DNA of 64,000 bases, from NCBI RefSeq assembly GCF_900091495.1, contig NZ_LT607413.1:3162001-3226000 (forward strand), written 5' to 3'. Both the position numbers and the translations under genes were made by a program. The notes below the pieces were generated by a model that worked only from the letters and a program-made list of their open reading frames with translations, was not told the DNA's origin and did no database searches. Source of the stretch: Micromonospora echinospora. Lineage in GTDB: Bacteria; Actinomycetota; Actinomycetes; Mycobacteriales; Micromonosporaceae. The number at the start of each line of letters is the position of its first letter. Position 1 is the first letter of the stretch. Shown in pieces: positions 8,241-17,060 of this stretch.

Positions 8241-9302
8241 ATGGGGCGCTACGTCATCCGACGGTTGCTCCAGTTCATACCCACCGTGCTGGGCACCATG
8301 TTCCTGCTGCACTACCTCACCTCGCTGGCGGTCCAGTTCAGCGGGAACCCGGTCCGGGCGCTGTTCGGCGACCGGACGCCGCCGGAGTCGGTGCTGAACG
8401 CTCTGACCGAGCGGCTCGGCTACGACGACCCGTGTCTGGACCGGAAGGGCGACCCCTGCCTCTGGCGCGCAGCCGAGAACGGCAGCGGTTGGCTCGGCAC
8501 CGGTCTCGAGCCGGGGCTCTTCTTCGACCGGTTGGAGGGGATCTTCCTCCACTTCGACTTCGGCGTTAACCTCCGTCAGTACGAGGTGACCGACCTGGTG
8601 GCGGACGCCATGCCGTTCACCGTGAAGATCGTCGTCATCGCCATCCTCTTCGAGGCCGTCGTCGGCATCATCGCCGGCGTGCTGGCCGGTCTGCGCAGTG
8701 GCAGCTTCACCGACTACCTCGTCAAGATCTCCACGGTCTTCATGATCTCGGTGCCGATCTTCGTGCTCGGCGTCCTGATCCGGGAGTTCATCGGGGTCAA
8801 GTTCGGCAACATCCTGCGGGACCAGACCTGGGTGCCCGATGTTCTCGCCAACGGTGTCTTCAGCCCCGGCTACAAGCCCGACTACCCCTGGGCCAGCCTG
8901 GTCATCCCGGGTCTGGTGCTGGGTGCCACCGCGCTGGCCACCACTGCCCGGCTGACCCGGACCAGCATCATGGAGAACATCCGGGCCGACTTCGTCCGTA
9001 CCGCCAAGGCCAAGGGTCTGAAGAACAAGCGGGTCATCGGCGTGCACACGCTGCGCAACTCGCTCATCCCCGTGGTCACCCTGATCGGTGTCGACATCGG
9101 CGGCCTGCTGGGCGGGGCGGTGATCACCGAAACGATCTTCAACGTGCCGGGTATCGGTCGTCTGGCCGCCTTCGCCGCCCGGACCGGCGAGTCGTCGGTG
9201 GTGGTCGGTGTGGTCACCATGCTCGCCCTGGTCTTCATGATCGCCAACCTGCTGGTCGACATCCTCTACGCGGTGCTGGACCCGAGGATCCGCTATGAGT
9301 GA
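8241..9302 (+). CDS. Peptide ABC transporter permease (DppB/OppB family)
   Basis: 353 residues and six predicted membrane helices. The N-terminus MGRYVIRRLLQFIPTVLGT is the usual DppB start. The cytoplasmic coupling loop, RTAKAKGLKNKRVIGVHTLR, matches the EAA-type motif contacting the ATPases. Between helices 1 and 2 there is a longer extracytoplasmic segment with DDPCLDRKGDPC, which could form a disulfide. The ribosome-binding site GAGAGGAG precedes ATG 8241. It forms the channel together with the next gene product. Confidence 0.92.
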   Translation: MGRYVIRRLLQFIPTVLGTMFLLHYLTSLAVQFSGNPVRALFGDRTPPESVLNALTERLGYDDPCLDRKGDPCLWRAAENGSGWLGTGLEPGLFFDRLEGIFLHFDFGVNLRQYEVTDLVADAMPFTVKIVVIAILFEAVVGIIAGVLAGLRSGSFTDYLVKISTVFMISVPIFVLGVLIREFIGVKFGNILRDQTWVPDVLANGVFSPGYKPDYPWASLVIPGLVLGATALATTARLTRTSIMENIRADFVRTAKAKGLKNKRVIGVHTLRNSLIPVVTLIGVDIGGLLGGAVITETIFNVPGIGRLAAFAARTGESSVVVGVVTMLALVFMIANLLVDILYAVLDPRIRYE

Positions 9303-9373
9303 CCGGCGACGGACACGCGGCGGACCGTCGGGGTCCCGCCAGTCGGCAGGTCGAAGCGAAACGAGGTGTGGAG

Positions 9374-10318
9374 ATGAGTGACCTGAGCAGCGCCGGCACC
9401 GCGATGAGCGGTGACTCCTCGGCCGCCACCGCGGTGGCCGGCGCGCCGAGCCCGGACAAGGGCGGCAAGGTGCGTAGCGCGAGTCTCTGGGCGGACGCCC
9501 GGCGGCAGCTGGTCCGTGACCCGATCTTCATGGTCGCCGCGCTCTACATTCTCGTCGTCGGTTCCATGGCGGTCTTCCCGAAGCTGTGGACCAGCCAGGA
9601 CCCGCGGGACTGCGACACCGCCCGGTCCCGGATTCCCCCGAGCGGCGACCACCCGTTCGGCTTCGACATCCTTGGCTGCGACTACTACTCGCACGCCATC
9701 TACGGGGCCCGCCCGTCGATGACGATCGCGTTGCTCGCCACCCTGGGCATCGTGGCGGTCGGTGGTCTCTTCGGCCTGCTCGCCGGCTACTACGGCGGCT
9801 GGGTCGACTCGATCATCTCCCGGGTGATGGACATCTTCTTCTCGCTGCCGTTCCTGCTCGGCGCGATCGTGTTCCTCACCGTCATCAAGCGGCAGAACGT
9901 GATAACCCTCGCCATTGTCCTGGTGGCGCTCGGCTGGCCCACTATCGCCCGGATCATTCGAGGTAGCGTGATCTCTTCGAAGGATCTGGACTACGTGCAC
10001 GCGGCGAAGGCGGTCGGTGCCGGCCACGGTCGGCTGATGTTCCGGCACATCCTGCCGAACGCCATCGCGCCGATGATGGTCTACGCCACGATCATCCTCG
10101 GGTCGTTCGTCGCCACCGAGGCCACCCTGACCTTCCTCGGTGTCGGCCTCCAGCCGCCCGCGCAGTCCTGGGGCATCATGATCAGCGCCCACCAGGTCTA
10201 CTTCCTGGAGGACCCGTGGCTGCTGCTCTTCCCCTGTGGGCTGTTGGTCGGCACGGTGCTGTCCTTCATCCTCATGGGTGACGCCCTGCGTGACGCCCTC
10301 GACCCGAAGTTCCGGTGA
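9374..10318 (+). CDS. Peptide ABC transporter permease (DppC/OppC family)
   Basis: 314 residues from ATG 9374, which follows GAGG by 7 bases. An in-frame GTG at 9299 would add 25 residues and overlap the previous stop, but its extension is unlike a permease N-terminus. The protein has the OppC N-terminal helix (FMVAALYILVVGSMAVF), then the domain containing HPFGFDILGCDYYSHAIYGA. The EAA loop is HAAKAVGAGHGRLMFRHILP. Its 3' end overlaps the next gene by 4 bases, so translation is probably coupled. Confidence 0.92.
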   Translation: MSDLSSAGTAMSGDSSAATAVAGAPSPDKGGKVRSASLWADARRQLVRDPIFMVAALYILVVGSMAVFPKLWTSQDPRDCDTARSRIPPSGDHPFGFDILGCDYYSHAIYGARPSMTIALLATLGIVAVGGLFGLLAGYYGGWVDSIISRVMDIFFSLPFLLGAIVFLTVIKRQNVITLAIVLVALGWPTIARIIRGSVISSKDLDYVHAAKAVGAGHGRLMFRHILPNAIAPMMVYATIILGSFVATEATLTFLGVGLQPPAQSWGIMISAHQVYFLEDPWLLLFPCGLLVGTVLSFILMGDALRDALDPKFR

Positions 10319-11361
10319 GCAGCATGACTACTGACGTCAACGTCAAGATGGACGCTCTGCCCGGCCTCGACCCCAACGCGCTTCCGCTTCAGGTCAAGAA
10401 CCTTCAGGTCGAGTTCCGTACCCGCAACGGCATCGCCAAGGCGGTAAACGGGGTCAGCTTCGACGTCGCTCCGGGCGAGACCCGGGCGATCCTCGGCGAG
10501 TCCGGTTGCGGCAAGAGCGTGACCGCCCAGGCGATCATGGGCATCCTGGACACCCCGCCCGGCTTCGTCACCGGCGGCGAGATCCTCTACCGCGGTGTGG
10601 ACCTGCTCAAGCTCCCCGAGGAGCAGCGGCGCAAGGTCCGCGCCAACAAGATCGCCATGATCTTCCAGGACGCGCTCTCCGCACTGAACCCGGTCTTCAC
10701 CGTCGGGTTCCAGCTCAGTGAGCTGTACCGCAAGCACCGGGGAATGTCCCGCAAGGACGCCAAGGCGCGCGCGGTGGAGTTGCTCGACCTGGTCAAGATC
10801 CCGGCGGCGAAGCAGCGGGTGAACGACTTCCCGCACCAGTTCTCCGGCGGTATGCGGCAGCGCGTCATGATCGCCATGGCACTGGCCCTCGACCCCGAGG
10901 TGCTGATCGCCGACGAGCCGACCACGGCGCTCGACGTGACCGTGCAGGCCCAGATCATGGCGCTGCTGGCCGAACTCCAGCAGGAGCGGAACATGGGTCT
11001 GGTGCTCATCACGCACGACATGGGCGTGGTGGCCGACGTGGCGGACCGGATCTCGGTCATGTACGCCGGCCGGGTGATCGAAGAGGCCGGCGTCAACGAG
11101 ATCTACGCCAGCCCGGCGCACCCGTACACCAAGGGCCTGCTGGAGTCGATCCCCCGGCTCGACCTCAAGGGCCAGGAGCTCAGCGCCATCAAGGGCCTCC
11201 CGCCGGTCCTGACGAACATCCCGCCGGGCTGCTCGTTCAACCCGCGGTGCCGGTACGCGCAGGACGTCTGCCGGAAGGACCCGTCGCCGCCGCTGTACAC
11301 GGTGTCGTCGGACCGGACGGCCGCCTGCCACTTCTGGAAGGAGGTCAAGGGCGATGAGTGA
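10315..11361 (+). CDS. Peptide ABC transporter ATP-binding protein (DppD/OppD family)
   Basis: 348 residues from GTG 10315; ATG 10324 is an alternative. It has Walker A GESGCGKS, a Q-loop in [12 protein letters not shown], signature SGGMRQR, Walker [14 protein letters not shown] and an H-loop in [11 protein letters not shown]. The C-terminal oligopeptide-transporter extension holds the cysteines C..(x6)..C expected for the OppD/F iron-sulfur-like segment ([11 protein letters not shown]). It works with the following gene product as a heterodimeric ATPase pair. Confidence 0.93.
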   Translation: MSSMTTDVNVKMDALPGLDPNALPLQVKNLQVEFRTRNGIAKAVNGVSFDVAPGETRAILGESGCGKSVTAQAIMGILDTPPGFVTGGEILYRGVDLLKLPEEQRRKVRANKIAMIFQDALSALNPVFTVGFQLSELYRKHRGMSRKDAKARAVELLDLVKIPAAKQRVNDFPHQFSGGMRQRVMIAMALALDPEVLIADEPTTALDVTVQAQIMALLAELQQERNMGLVLITHDMGVVADVADRISVMYAGRVIEEAGVNEIYASPAHPYTKGLLESIPRLDLKGQELSAIKGLPPVLTNIPPGCSFNPRCRYAQDVCRKDPSPPLYTVSSDRTAACHFWKEVKGDE

Positions 11362-12364
11362 CCTCGTGCTCGAGACCCGTGACCTGGTGAAGCACTTCCC
11401 GCTGACCAAGGGCATCGTCTTCAAGAAGCAGATCGGGGCGGTCCGCGCGGTCGACGGGATCAACATCGAGCTGCGTCGGGGCGAGACCCTGGGCATCGTC
11501 GGCGAGTCCGGCTGCGGCAAGTCGACCCTGGCCCGCCTCCTGGTCGGCCTGGAGACGCCCACCTCGGGTGACCTGTTCGTGCAGGGTCGGAACATGTCCA
11601 AGGTGGGGGCGTCGGAGCGGCGGCGCGGCCGGCGCAACATCCAGCTCGTCATGCAGGACCCGTACACCTCGCTGAACCCCCGGATGACCGTCGGTGACAT
11701 CATCGGCGAGCCGTTCGAGGTGCACCCGGACGTGGTGCCGAAGGGGAAGCGGCGGGCCCGGGTGCAGGAGCTGATCGACCTGGTCGGGCTCAACCCCGAC
11801 CACATCAACCGGTATCCGCACCAGTTCTCCGGCGGCCAGCGGCAGCGCATCGGCATCGCCCGGGCGCTGGCGCTCAACCCGGAGATCATCCTCTGCGACG
11901 AGCCGGTCTCGGCGCTGGACGTGTCGATCCAGGCCCAGGTGGTCAACCTGCTGGAGAAGCTCCAGAACGAGCTGGGGCTGTCGTACATCTTCATCGCGCA
12001 CGACCTGTCGGTGGTCCGGCACATCGCCGACCGGGTCGCGGTGATGTACCTCGGCAAGATCGTCGAGATCGGCACCGAGGACGAGATCTACGAGAACCCG
12101 ACCCACCCGTACACCCAGGCGCTGCTCTCGGCGGTGCCGGTCCCCGACCCGAAGCTCCGTGGGCTGCGGGACCAGATCGTCCTGGCCGGCGACGTGCCGT
12201 CGCCGGCCAACCCTCCGTCGGGCTGCCGGTTCCGCACCCGGTGCTGGAAGGCGCAGGACATCTGCGCCGAGCAGGTGCCCGCCCTGGAGGCACGCGAACA
12301 CTCCGCTCACCCGAGCGCCTGCCACTTCGCGGAACCCCGCGACGTGGTGCACGCGGTCGAGTAG
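11354..12364 (+). CDS. Peptide ABC transporter ATP-binding protein (DppF/OppF family)
   Basis: 336 residues, overlapping the previous gene by 8 bases. It has Walker [10 protein letters not shown], the Q-loop [16 protein letters not shown], signature SGGQRQR, Walker [15 protein letters not shown] and H-loop [10 protein letters not shown]. The oligopeptide C-terminal region follows, with [15 protein letters not shown]. It completes a five-component importer: binding protein, two permeases and two ATPases. A strong hairpin follows at 12431-12466. Confidence 0.93.
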   Translation: MSDLVLETRDLVKHFPLTKGIVFKKQIGAVRAVDGINIELRRGETLGIVGESGCGKSTLARLLVGLETPTSGDLFVQGRNMSKVGASERRRGRRNIQLVMQDPYTSLNPRMTVGDIIGEPFEVHPDVVPKGKRRARVQELIDLVGLNPDHINRYPHQFSGGQRQRIGIARALALNPEIILCDEPVSALDVSIQAQVVNLLEKLQNELGLSYIFIAHDLSVVRHIADRVAVMYLGKIVEIGTEDEIYENPTHPYTQALLSAVPVPDPKLRGLRDQIVLAGDVPSPANPPSGCRFRTRCWKAQDICAEQVPALEAREHSAHPSACHFAEPRDVVHAVE

Positions 12365-12430
12365 CACGCAGACGCCGCTGATCCGGCCACCCGTACCGGG
12401 CCAGCGGTGAAAGGAAGTGCCTCCTCAGTA

Positions 12431-12466
12431 TCCGGGGCGTCGGTCGTCAGACCGGCGCCCCGGATC
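12431..12466 (+). terminator. Hairpin terminator after the peptide transporter operon
   Basis: ATCCGGGGCG (12431-12440) pairs with CGCCCCGGAT (12457-12466), and inside it CGGTC pairs with GACCG around GTCA. It lies 67 bases after the last stop of the operon and before the convergent chorismate mutase gene. Confidence 0.7.
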
Positions 12467-12565
12467 TGTGTCGACCGGCGTCCGCCAGCGGCGTGGGACC
12501 CTCGCCGGAGCCGACCGGCGTCCGGCGGTGGGACCCGCCCCCGGCGGCGCGCGCCGCCCGGACGG

Positions 12566-12913
12566 TCAGAGCGGTCCGCGACCGGCGCGGAGCAGCAGGA
12601 GGGCGAGCTGGACGCCGTCGGCCCCCAGCGCCGTCCGGAACCGCTCCAGGATCGCCTGCTCCCGGGAGAGCACCAGCCGGGTTCCGCCGGAGGCGATCCG
12701 GGTCCTGCCGACCTGCTGCGACAGGCCGGCCCGCTCCTGCCAGAGCTCGATCAACCGTTGGTCGATCTCGTCGATCCGCTCCCGGATGGCGACGATCCGG
12801 GCCGCCGCGTCCGGCTCCTGCGTGCCGGTCTGCGCCTCGACCGGGGCCTCCTGGCCGCCCGGACGCGTCGTACCGGCCGACTCGCCGTTCTGCTCCACCA
12901 CGTCTGTCATCAT
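12566..12913 (-). CDS. Chorismate mutase (AroQ class)
   Basis: 115 residues. The C-terminal 75 residues form the AroQ-type helical domain: RIDEIDQRLIELWQERAGLS, then R(I)ASGGTR and LSREQAILERF, with the arginines and glutamates spaced as in monofunctional chorismate mutases. About 35 N-terminal residues are acidic and probably disordered. The enzyme converts chorismate to prephenate, the branch point to Phe and Tyr. The first ATG (12913) sits 6 bases after GAGAGG. Upstream lies a leader with a Phe/Tyr-rich peptide and a terminator/antiterminator pair, so end-product attenuation is likely. Confidence 0.85.
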   Translation of the reverse strand: MMTDVVEQNGESAGTTRPGGQEAPVEAQTGTQEPDAAARIVAIRERIDEIDQRLIELWQERAGLSQQVGRTRIASGGTRLVLSREQAILERFRTALGADGVQLALLLLRAGRGPL

Positions 12914-12961
12914 CGGGTACCTCTCGCACAGTGGTGCCCGGTGCCCGGATCCCGGGACGAC

Positions 12962-12992
12962 AATGCCCCGGACTCCAGGAGCCCGGGGCATT
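12962..12992 (-). promoter_or_regulatory. Attenuator hairpin of the chorismate mutase leader
   Basis: On the minus strand AATGCCCCGG (12992-12983) pairs with CCGGGGCATT (12971-12962) around an 11-base loop containing CTCCTGGAG. An alternative partner exists in the leader peptide coding region. The segment at 13041-13026 (CTCCGGGAGTCCGG then CA) can pair 14 bases in a row, two as G-U, with 12986-12973. This would destroy the terminator stem. Confidence 0.7.
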
Positions 12993-13007
12993 CGTAGGTC
13001 TGATCGA

Positions 13008-13073
13008 TCAGGCGCGACCTGCGGCTGCCGGACTCCCGGAGCCGTAGTAAAAGGAGAAGCACTGACCGAACAC
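13008..13073 (-). CDS. Phe/Tyr-rich leader peptide upstream of chorismate mutase
   Basis: A 21-codon frame starting at GTG 13073 reads MFGQCFSFYYGSGSPAAAG then RA and stop. Five of the first ten residues are aromatic (F2, F6, F8, Y9, Y10). The stop lies 15 bases before the attenuator hairpin. There is no ribosome-binding site, but a -10-like CATACT ends 7 bases before the GTG, so the message is probably leaderless. A GTG at 13091 in the same frame is an alternative but would precede the predicted transcription start. It acts as a sensor of charged Phe (and Tyr) tRNA rather than as a functional product. Confidence 0.68.
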   Translation of the reverse strand: MFGQCFSFYYGSGSPAAAGRA

Positions 13074-13080
13074 GCCGTCG

Positions 13081-13110
13081 AGTATGCCCACCCGGTGACC
13101 CGGGGCGCAA
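13081..13110 (-). promoter_or_regulatory. Promoter of the chorismate mutase leader
   Basis: On the minus strand TTGCGC (13110-13105) and CATACT (13086-13081) are separated by 18 bases. Transcription would begin about 7 bases further on, at the leader GTG. Confidence 0.5.
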
Positions 13111-13161
13111 GCGTTCCGCAATTCGGCCGTATCACCAGCAGGAGCGGGGCGCCCGCGCCCG

Positions 13162-13219
13162 GGTGGTAGCAGGGGCCCCCTGCTACCACTTTCTGCGTAG
13201 CAGGGGACCCCTGCAACCA
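13162..13219. repeat. Double-palindrome dispersed repeat, copy 1
   Basis: A 27-base perfect palindrome with a one-base centre (GTGGTAGCAGGGG, C, then its complement; 13162-13188) is followed after 7 bases by a second imperfect palindrome built on GTAGCAGGGG (13196-13216). The outer ends GTGGTAGCAGGGG and CCCCTGCAACCAC are also inverted. Related copies lie at 26735, 38252 and 48639. Confidence 0.8.
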
Positions 13220-13280
13220 CGTCGGCGGCACCGGCGCGCGGCGGAGCGGCACCGCGGACGGAAGTGTCGGTCCGGCGGCA

Positions 13281-13286
13281 TAGACT
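13281..13286 (+). promoter_or_regulatory. -10-like hexamer of pcrA
   Basis: TAGACT lies 9 bases before the pcrA ATG, predicting a transcript with almost no 5' leader. No convincing -35 is seen. Confidence 0.35.
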
Positions 13287-13295
13287 CGCCCTGCG

Positions 13296-15713
13296 ATGCA
13301 TGCTCTCTTCGAAATCCCGCCGTCCCAGTCCGCGCCGGCCTCCCCGTCCGCCGTGCCCTCCCGCGCGGGCTCCGGACCGGCCCGGTCCGATCCGGAGAGC
13401 CTGCTCGCCGGGTTGAACGGCCCGCAGCGGGATGCGGTCACCCACGCCGGGTCACCGCTGCTGATCGTGGCCGGCGCCGGCTCGGGCAAGACCCGGGTGC
13501 TGACCAACCGGATCGCCTACCTGCTCGCCGCGCGGGACGTGCATCCTGGCGAGATCATCGCGATCACCTTCACCAACAAGGCCGCCGGCGAGATGAAGGA
13601 GCGGGTGACCGCCCTGGTCGGCCCGCGTGCCCGGCTGATGTGGGTGTCGACGTTCCACTCCGCCTGCGTGCGGATCCTGCGGGCCGAGCACGAGCACGCC
13701 GGGCTCAAGTCGACCTTTTCCATCTACGACGCCGACGACTCCCGCCGGCTGATGCAGCTGGTCGCCCGCGAGCTGGACCTCGACCCGAAGCGTTACCCGG
13801 CCCGGGGGCTGGCCGCCCAGGTCTCCAACCTCAAGAACGAGCTGGTCGACCCGGAGGCGTTCGCCGACCGGGCCAAGGGGCCCAACGAGCGGGCGCTCGC
13901 CGAGGCGTACACGCTCTACCAGCGGCGGCTGCGCGAGGCGCACGCGCTGGACTTCGACGACCTGATCATGACGACGGTGCACCTGCTCCAGTCGCACCCG
14001 CACGTCGCGGAGAGCTACCGCCGCCGGTTCCGGCACGTGCTGGTCGACGAGTACCAGGACACCAACCACGCCCAGTACGTGCTGATCAAGGAACTCGTCT
14101 CCGGCACCGAGGGGATCGAACCGGCCGAGCTCTGCGTGGTCGGTGACGCCGACCAGTCGATCTACGCGTTCCGGGGCGCGACGATCCGCAACATCCTGGA
14201 GTTCGAGCGGGACTTCACCGACGCCCAGACGATCCTGCTGGAGCAGAACTACCGCTCCACCCAGACCATCCTCAGCGCGGCCAACGCGGTCATCGACCGG
14301 AACACCTCCCGCAAGCCGAAGCGGCTCTGGAGCGACGCCGGGGCCGGCGAGCAGATCGTCGGGTACGTCGCCGACACCGAGCACGCCGAGGCGGACTGGG
14401 TGGCCCGTGAGATCGACCGGCTGGTCGACGCGGGCGAGACCCGCCCCGGCGACGTGGCGGTCTTCTACCGCACCAACGCCCAGTCCCGGGTCTTCGAGGA
14501 GGTCTTCATCCGGGTCGGCCTGCCGTACAAGGTCGTCGGCGGGGTGCGCTTCTACGAGCGCAAGGAGGTCCGCGACGCACTGGCCTACCTGCGCGCGGTG
14601 GTGAACGCCGACGACACGGTCAGCGTCCGCCGGATCCTGAACACCCCGCGCCGGGGCATCGGGGACCGGGCCGAGGCGTGCCTGGAGGCGCTGGCCGGCC
14701 GGGACCGGATCTCCTTCGGCGCCGCCCTGCGCCGGGCGAAGGACGCCCCCGGCATCTCCACCCGGGCGGCGAACGCGATCACCGAGTTCGTCGCCCTCCT
14801 CGACGGAGTGCGCGAGCTGGCCGCCACCGGCACCCCCGAGGAGGCGCTGGAGGCCCTGCTGACCCGTTCGGGCTACCTGGCCGAGCTGGAGGAGAGTCTG
14901 GACCCGCAGGACGCCGGCCGGGTGGACAACCTCCAGGAACTGGTCAGTGTCGCCCGGGAGTACACCGAACGGGTCGAGGCGCTCGGCGCCGAGGGGGAAC
15001 GGGCCACCGTGGCCGGTTTCCTGGAACAGGTCGCCCTGGTCGCCGACGCCGACCAGATCCCCACCGACGACCCCGACCACCAGGGCGTGGTCACCCTGAT
15101 GACCCTGCACACCGCCAAGGGCCTGGAATTCCCGGCGGTCTTCCTCACCGGTCTGGAGGACGGCGTCTTCCCGCACCTGCGTTCGCTCGGCGACACCCGG
15201 GAGCTGGAGGAGGAGCGGCGGCTCGCGTACGTCGGCATCACCCGGGCCCGGCAGCGTCTCTACCTCTCCCGGGCGGTCACCCGCACCGCGTGGGGACAGC
15301 CGGCCTACAACCCGCCGTCGCGCTTCGTCGAGGAGCTGCCGACCGAACTGGTCCGCTGGGAGCGGACCGAGGGCTCGTACACCTCCTGGGCCGGCGGGGG
15401 CGGCGGTGTCGGCGGCCGGGCGGGCGGCGGCGACCGGTCCGGCGCCGGCCGGGGCGGCGGTTTCACCGGCGGTACGCCGCGCGCGACGCAGCTCGCCAAG
15501 CGGCTCGGCGTGGACGGCAGTCGCCTCGCCACCGCCAGCGAGCTGCCCCAGGCCCCGAAGGTGGCGGTCGGCGACCGGATCAACCACCAGCGCTACGGGC
15601 TGGGTCGGGTGACCGCGGTCGAGGGGCACGGGCCGGGCGCGCGGGCGCAGATCGACTTCGGCGACCAGAAACTGTGGCTGGTGCTCCGGCACGCCCCGAT
15701 CGAGAAGCTCTGA
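13296..15713 (+). CDS. pcrA: UvrD/Rep-family ATP-dependent DNA helicase (PcrA)
   Basis: 805 residues, the usual PcrA/UvrD1 length. Motif I is VAGAGSGKTRVLTNRI, Ia ITFTNKAAGEMKERV, II LVDEYQDTNHAQY, III GDADQSIYAFRGA, IV EQNYRSTQTIL, V VTLMTLHTAKGLEFPAVFL and VI AYVGITRARQRLYLS. A glycine-rich linker (about residues 696-725) leads to a C-terminal Tudor-like segment (VAVGDRINHQRYGLGRVTAV) that in PcrA contacts RNA polymerase. It is a 3'-5' helicase for repair and replication/transcription conflicts. ATG 13296 is the first good start; upstream sequence is a repeat and promoter. Confidence 0.95.
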   Translation: MHALFEIPPSQSAPASPSAVPSRAGSGPARSDPESLLAGLNGPQRDAVTHAGSPLLIVAGAGSGKTRVLTNRIAYLLAARDVHPGEIIAITFTNKAAGEMKERVTALVGPRARLMWVSTFHSACVRILRAEHEHAGLKSTFSIYDADDSRRLMQLVARELDLDPKRYPARGLAAQVSNLKNELVDPEAFADRAKGPNERALAEAYTLYQRRLREAHALDFDDLIMTTVHLLQSHPHVAESYRRRFRHVLVDEYQDTNHAQYVLIKELVSGTEGIEPAELCVVGDADQSIYAFRGATIRNILEFERDFTDAQTILLEQNYRSTQTILSAANAVIDRNTSRKPKRLWSDAGAGEQIVGYVADTEHAEADWVAREIDRLVDAGETRPGDVAVFYRTNAQSRVFEEVFIRVGLPYKVVGGVRFYERKEVRDALAYLRAVVNADDTVSVRRILNTPRRGIGDRAEACLEALAGRDRISFGAALRRAKDAPGISTRAANAITEFVALLDGVRELAATGTPEEALEALLTRSGYLAELEESLDPQDAGRVDNLQELVSVAREYTERVEALGAEGERATVAGFLEQVALVADADQIPTDDPDHQGVVTLMTLHTAKGLEFPAVFLTGLEDGVFPHLRSLGDTRELEEERRLAYVGITRARQRLYLSRAVTRTAWGQPAYNPPSRFVEELPTELVRWERTEGSYTSWAGGGGGVGGRAGGGDRSGAGRGGGFTGGTPRATQLAKRLGVDGSRLATASELPQAPKVAVGDRINHQRYGLGRVTAVEGHGPGARAQIDFGDQKLWLVLRHAPIEKL

Positions 15714-15766
15714 CCGGCGCGGGGTGGGCTCGCCGGCGCCGGGCCGGGCGAAGCCCGTTCCGGCGG

Positions 15767-15836
15767 CCTGAGTGATCCAGCCTGAGTGGTCCAGCCTGAG
15801 TGATCCAGCCTGCGTGATCCGGCGGAGTGATTCGGC
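15767..15836. repeat. Five-copy 14-bp tandem repeat
   Basis: The unit CCTGAGTGATCCAG is repeated head to tail: copies at 15767, 15781 (one change), 15795 and 15809 (changed), then a decayed fifth to about 15836. It is non-coding, in a convergent intergenic gap, and a likely site of copy-number variation. Confidence 0.8.
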
Positions 15837-15870
15837 CTCAGCCAGCCGACCAGGATCTCCCGGCGCGGCC

Positions 15871-15912
15871 CCGGCCCCGGCTCCGCACGCTGTCGTGCCG
15901 AGCCGGGGCCGG
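15871..15912. terminator. Bidirectional hairpin between pcrA and the M23 gene
   Basis: CCGGCCCCGGCTC (15871-15883) pairs with GAGCCGGGGCCGG (15900-15912), and GCACG pairs with CGTGC inside. It can serve both convergent transcripts. Confidence 0.65.
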
Positions 15913-16038
15913 GCGGCACGGGTCGTCCGGGTCCGCACCGTGTGCTGCCCGGCCCGCCCTGACGGCGCGTGACCCGTCCCCGCTCGGGCGGCACGTCGTC
16001 GAAAGGCAGCAGTTCGCCGCCGGGCCCTCGGCCCTGGG

Positions 16039-16848
16039 TCAGCAGCCCAGGTCGACGCCGCGCGCCCGCATGAACGGTGCCGGGTCGATCTGGTTCCACA
16101 TGCCGCCCTGGTGCACCTCGAAGTGCAGGTGCGGACCGGTGGAATCGCCGGTGGAGCCCTCCCGGCCGATGGTGGTGCCGGCGCTGACCTTCGTCCCGAC
16201 GGAGACCGCCGTCGAGTTCAGGTGGGCGTAGTGGGTCAGGTAGCCGTTGCCGTGGTCGACGAAGACCGAGATGCCGTATCCGTCACCGGCGTCGCCGGCC
16301 TTGGTCACCGTGCCGGCGGCGACGGCCCGGACCGGCGTGCCGGCCGGGAGGGCCAGGTCGATGCCGGCGTGCAGGGTGCCCCAACGCGGCCCGTAGCAGG
16401 ACGTGACCGCCGCGCCGGGCATCGGGTTGACCCAGGATGCCTTGGGCTTGGCGGTGGCCGTCCGGGTGGGCTTCGGGGCGCTGGTGGCCTTCCTGGTGGG
16501 CTTCGGGGTCGCGCTGGGGCTGGGACTGGCCGAGGTCGGGGCGGGTGTCGGGGTGGCCGGGGTGGCCGCGGGGGTGACCGGTGGGCGTTCGGCGCGGTCG
16601 GCCCGGGCGGCGGCCTCGGCGCGGTCCTGCGCGTCCAGGGCGACCGGGGCGGGGGCGGGGGAGTCGTCGGAGCCGGTGGCGATCACGGTGGCGCCGGTGA
16701 GGCCGAGACCGACCAGGGCCGCCGCACCCGCCACGAGGTAACGGGTCCGGATCCGGTGCCGCCAGGGGCGTCCGACACCGGGTTCCGTGGCCTCGTCACG
16801 GGTGTTCTGGTTCTGGCTGAAGCTGTTCTCCTGCACGGTGACCTTCAC
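16039..16848 (-). CDS. M23-family (LytM) peptidase, membrane-anchored or secreted
   Basis: 269 residues. One hydrophobic segment (YLVAGAAALVGLGLTGATVI, about residues 37-56) follows an arginine-rich stretch, so the protein is secreted or anchored N-terminally. A long Ala/Pro/Thr linker follows. The C-terminal LytM domain has the zinc ligands in HAGIDLALPAG and GPHLHFEVHQ. The start is taken as GTG 16848; GTG 16836 is possible. It would cut peptidoglycan cross-bridges or regulate other hydrolases. Linkers rich in Thr/Lys-Pro (KPTRKATSAPKPTRTATAKP) resemble wall-spanning segments. A second M23 gene lies upstream in the same direction but has its own terminator. Confidence 0.88.
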   Translation of the reverse strand: MKVTVQENSFSQNQNTRDEATEPGVGRPWRHRIRTRYLVAGAAALVGLGLTGATVIATGSDDSPAPAPVALDAQDRAEAAARADRAERPPVTPAATPATPTPAPTSASPSPSATPKPTRKATSAPKPTRTATAKPKASWVNPMPGAAVTSCYGPRWGTLHAGIDLALPAGTPVRAVAAGTVTKAGDAGDGYGISVFVDHGNGYLTHYAHLNSTAVSVGTKVSAGTTIGREGSTGDSTGPHLHFEVHQGGMWNQIDPAPFMRARGVDLGC

Positions 16849-17060
16849 AGTCGAGAGGGCTACGGGACCCGGAAATCCTCAACCGACCCGCCGACGGGGG
16901 TGGTCCGGGGTTCGGCCGTGACCCCGGGAGCGAACAGCGTCCGTGCCCGACTATGTCCCGATACCATGCCGTACGTACCGAAAAATGATCATGCTGTGGA
17001 GTGGGGCCGGTCACACCTCACTGAGTGACGCAGCACACTTTCCGCGTCGCGCGGGCACAG

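Larger units (their letters stand above)
12914..13295. other. Divergent region between chorismate mutase and pcrA
   Basis: 382 bases. From left to right it holds the chorismate mutase ribosome-binding site, the attenuator hairpin (12962-12992), the leader peptide (13008-13073), its promoter (13081-13110), one copy of the double-palindrome repeat (13162-13219), and the pcrA -10-like hexamer (13281-13286). Confidence 0.7.
15714..16038. other. Convergent intergenic region with tandem repeat and hairpin
   Basis: 325 bases between pcrA and a convergent M23 peptidase gene. It contains a 14-base tandem repeat (15767-15836) and a long hairpin (15871-15912). I see no gene. Confidence 0.6.

Noticed and set aside
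15767..15836. Tandem repeats considered as a CRISPR array
   Set aside because: The units are only 14 bases, directly abutting with no spacers, and no cas genes are present.
13452..15938. Minus-strand open frame of 828 codons opposite pcrA
   Set aside because: It is a shadow of the helicase gene; no recognisable domain.
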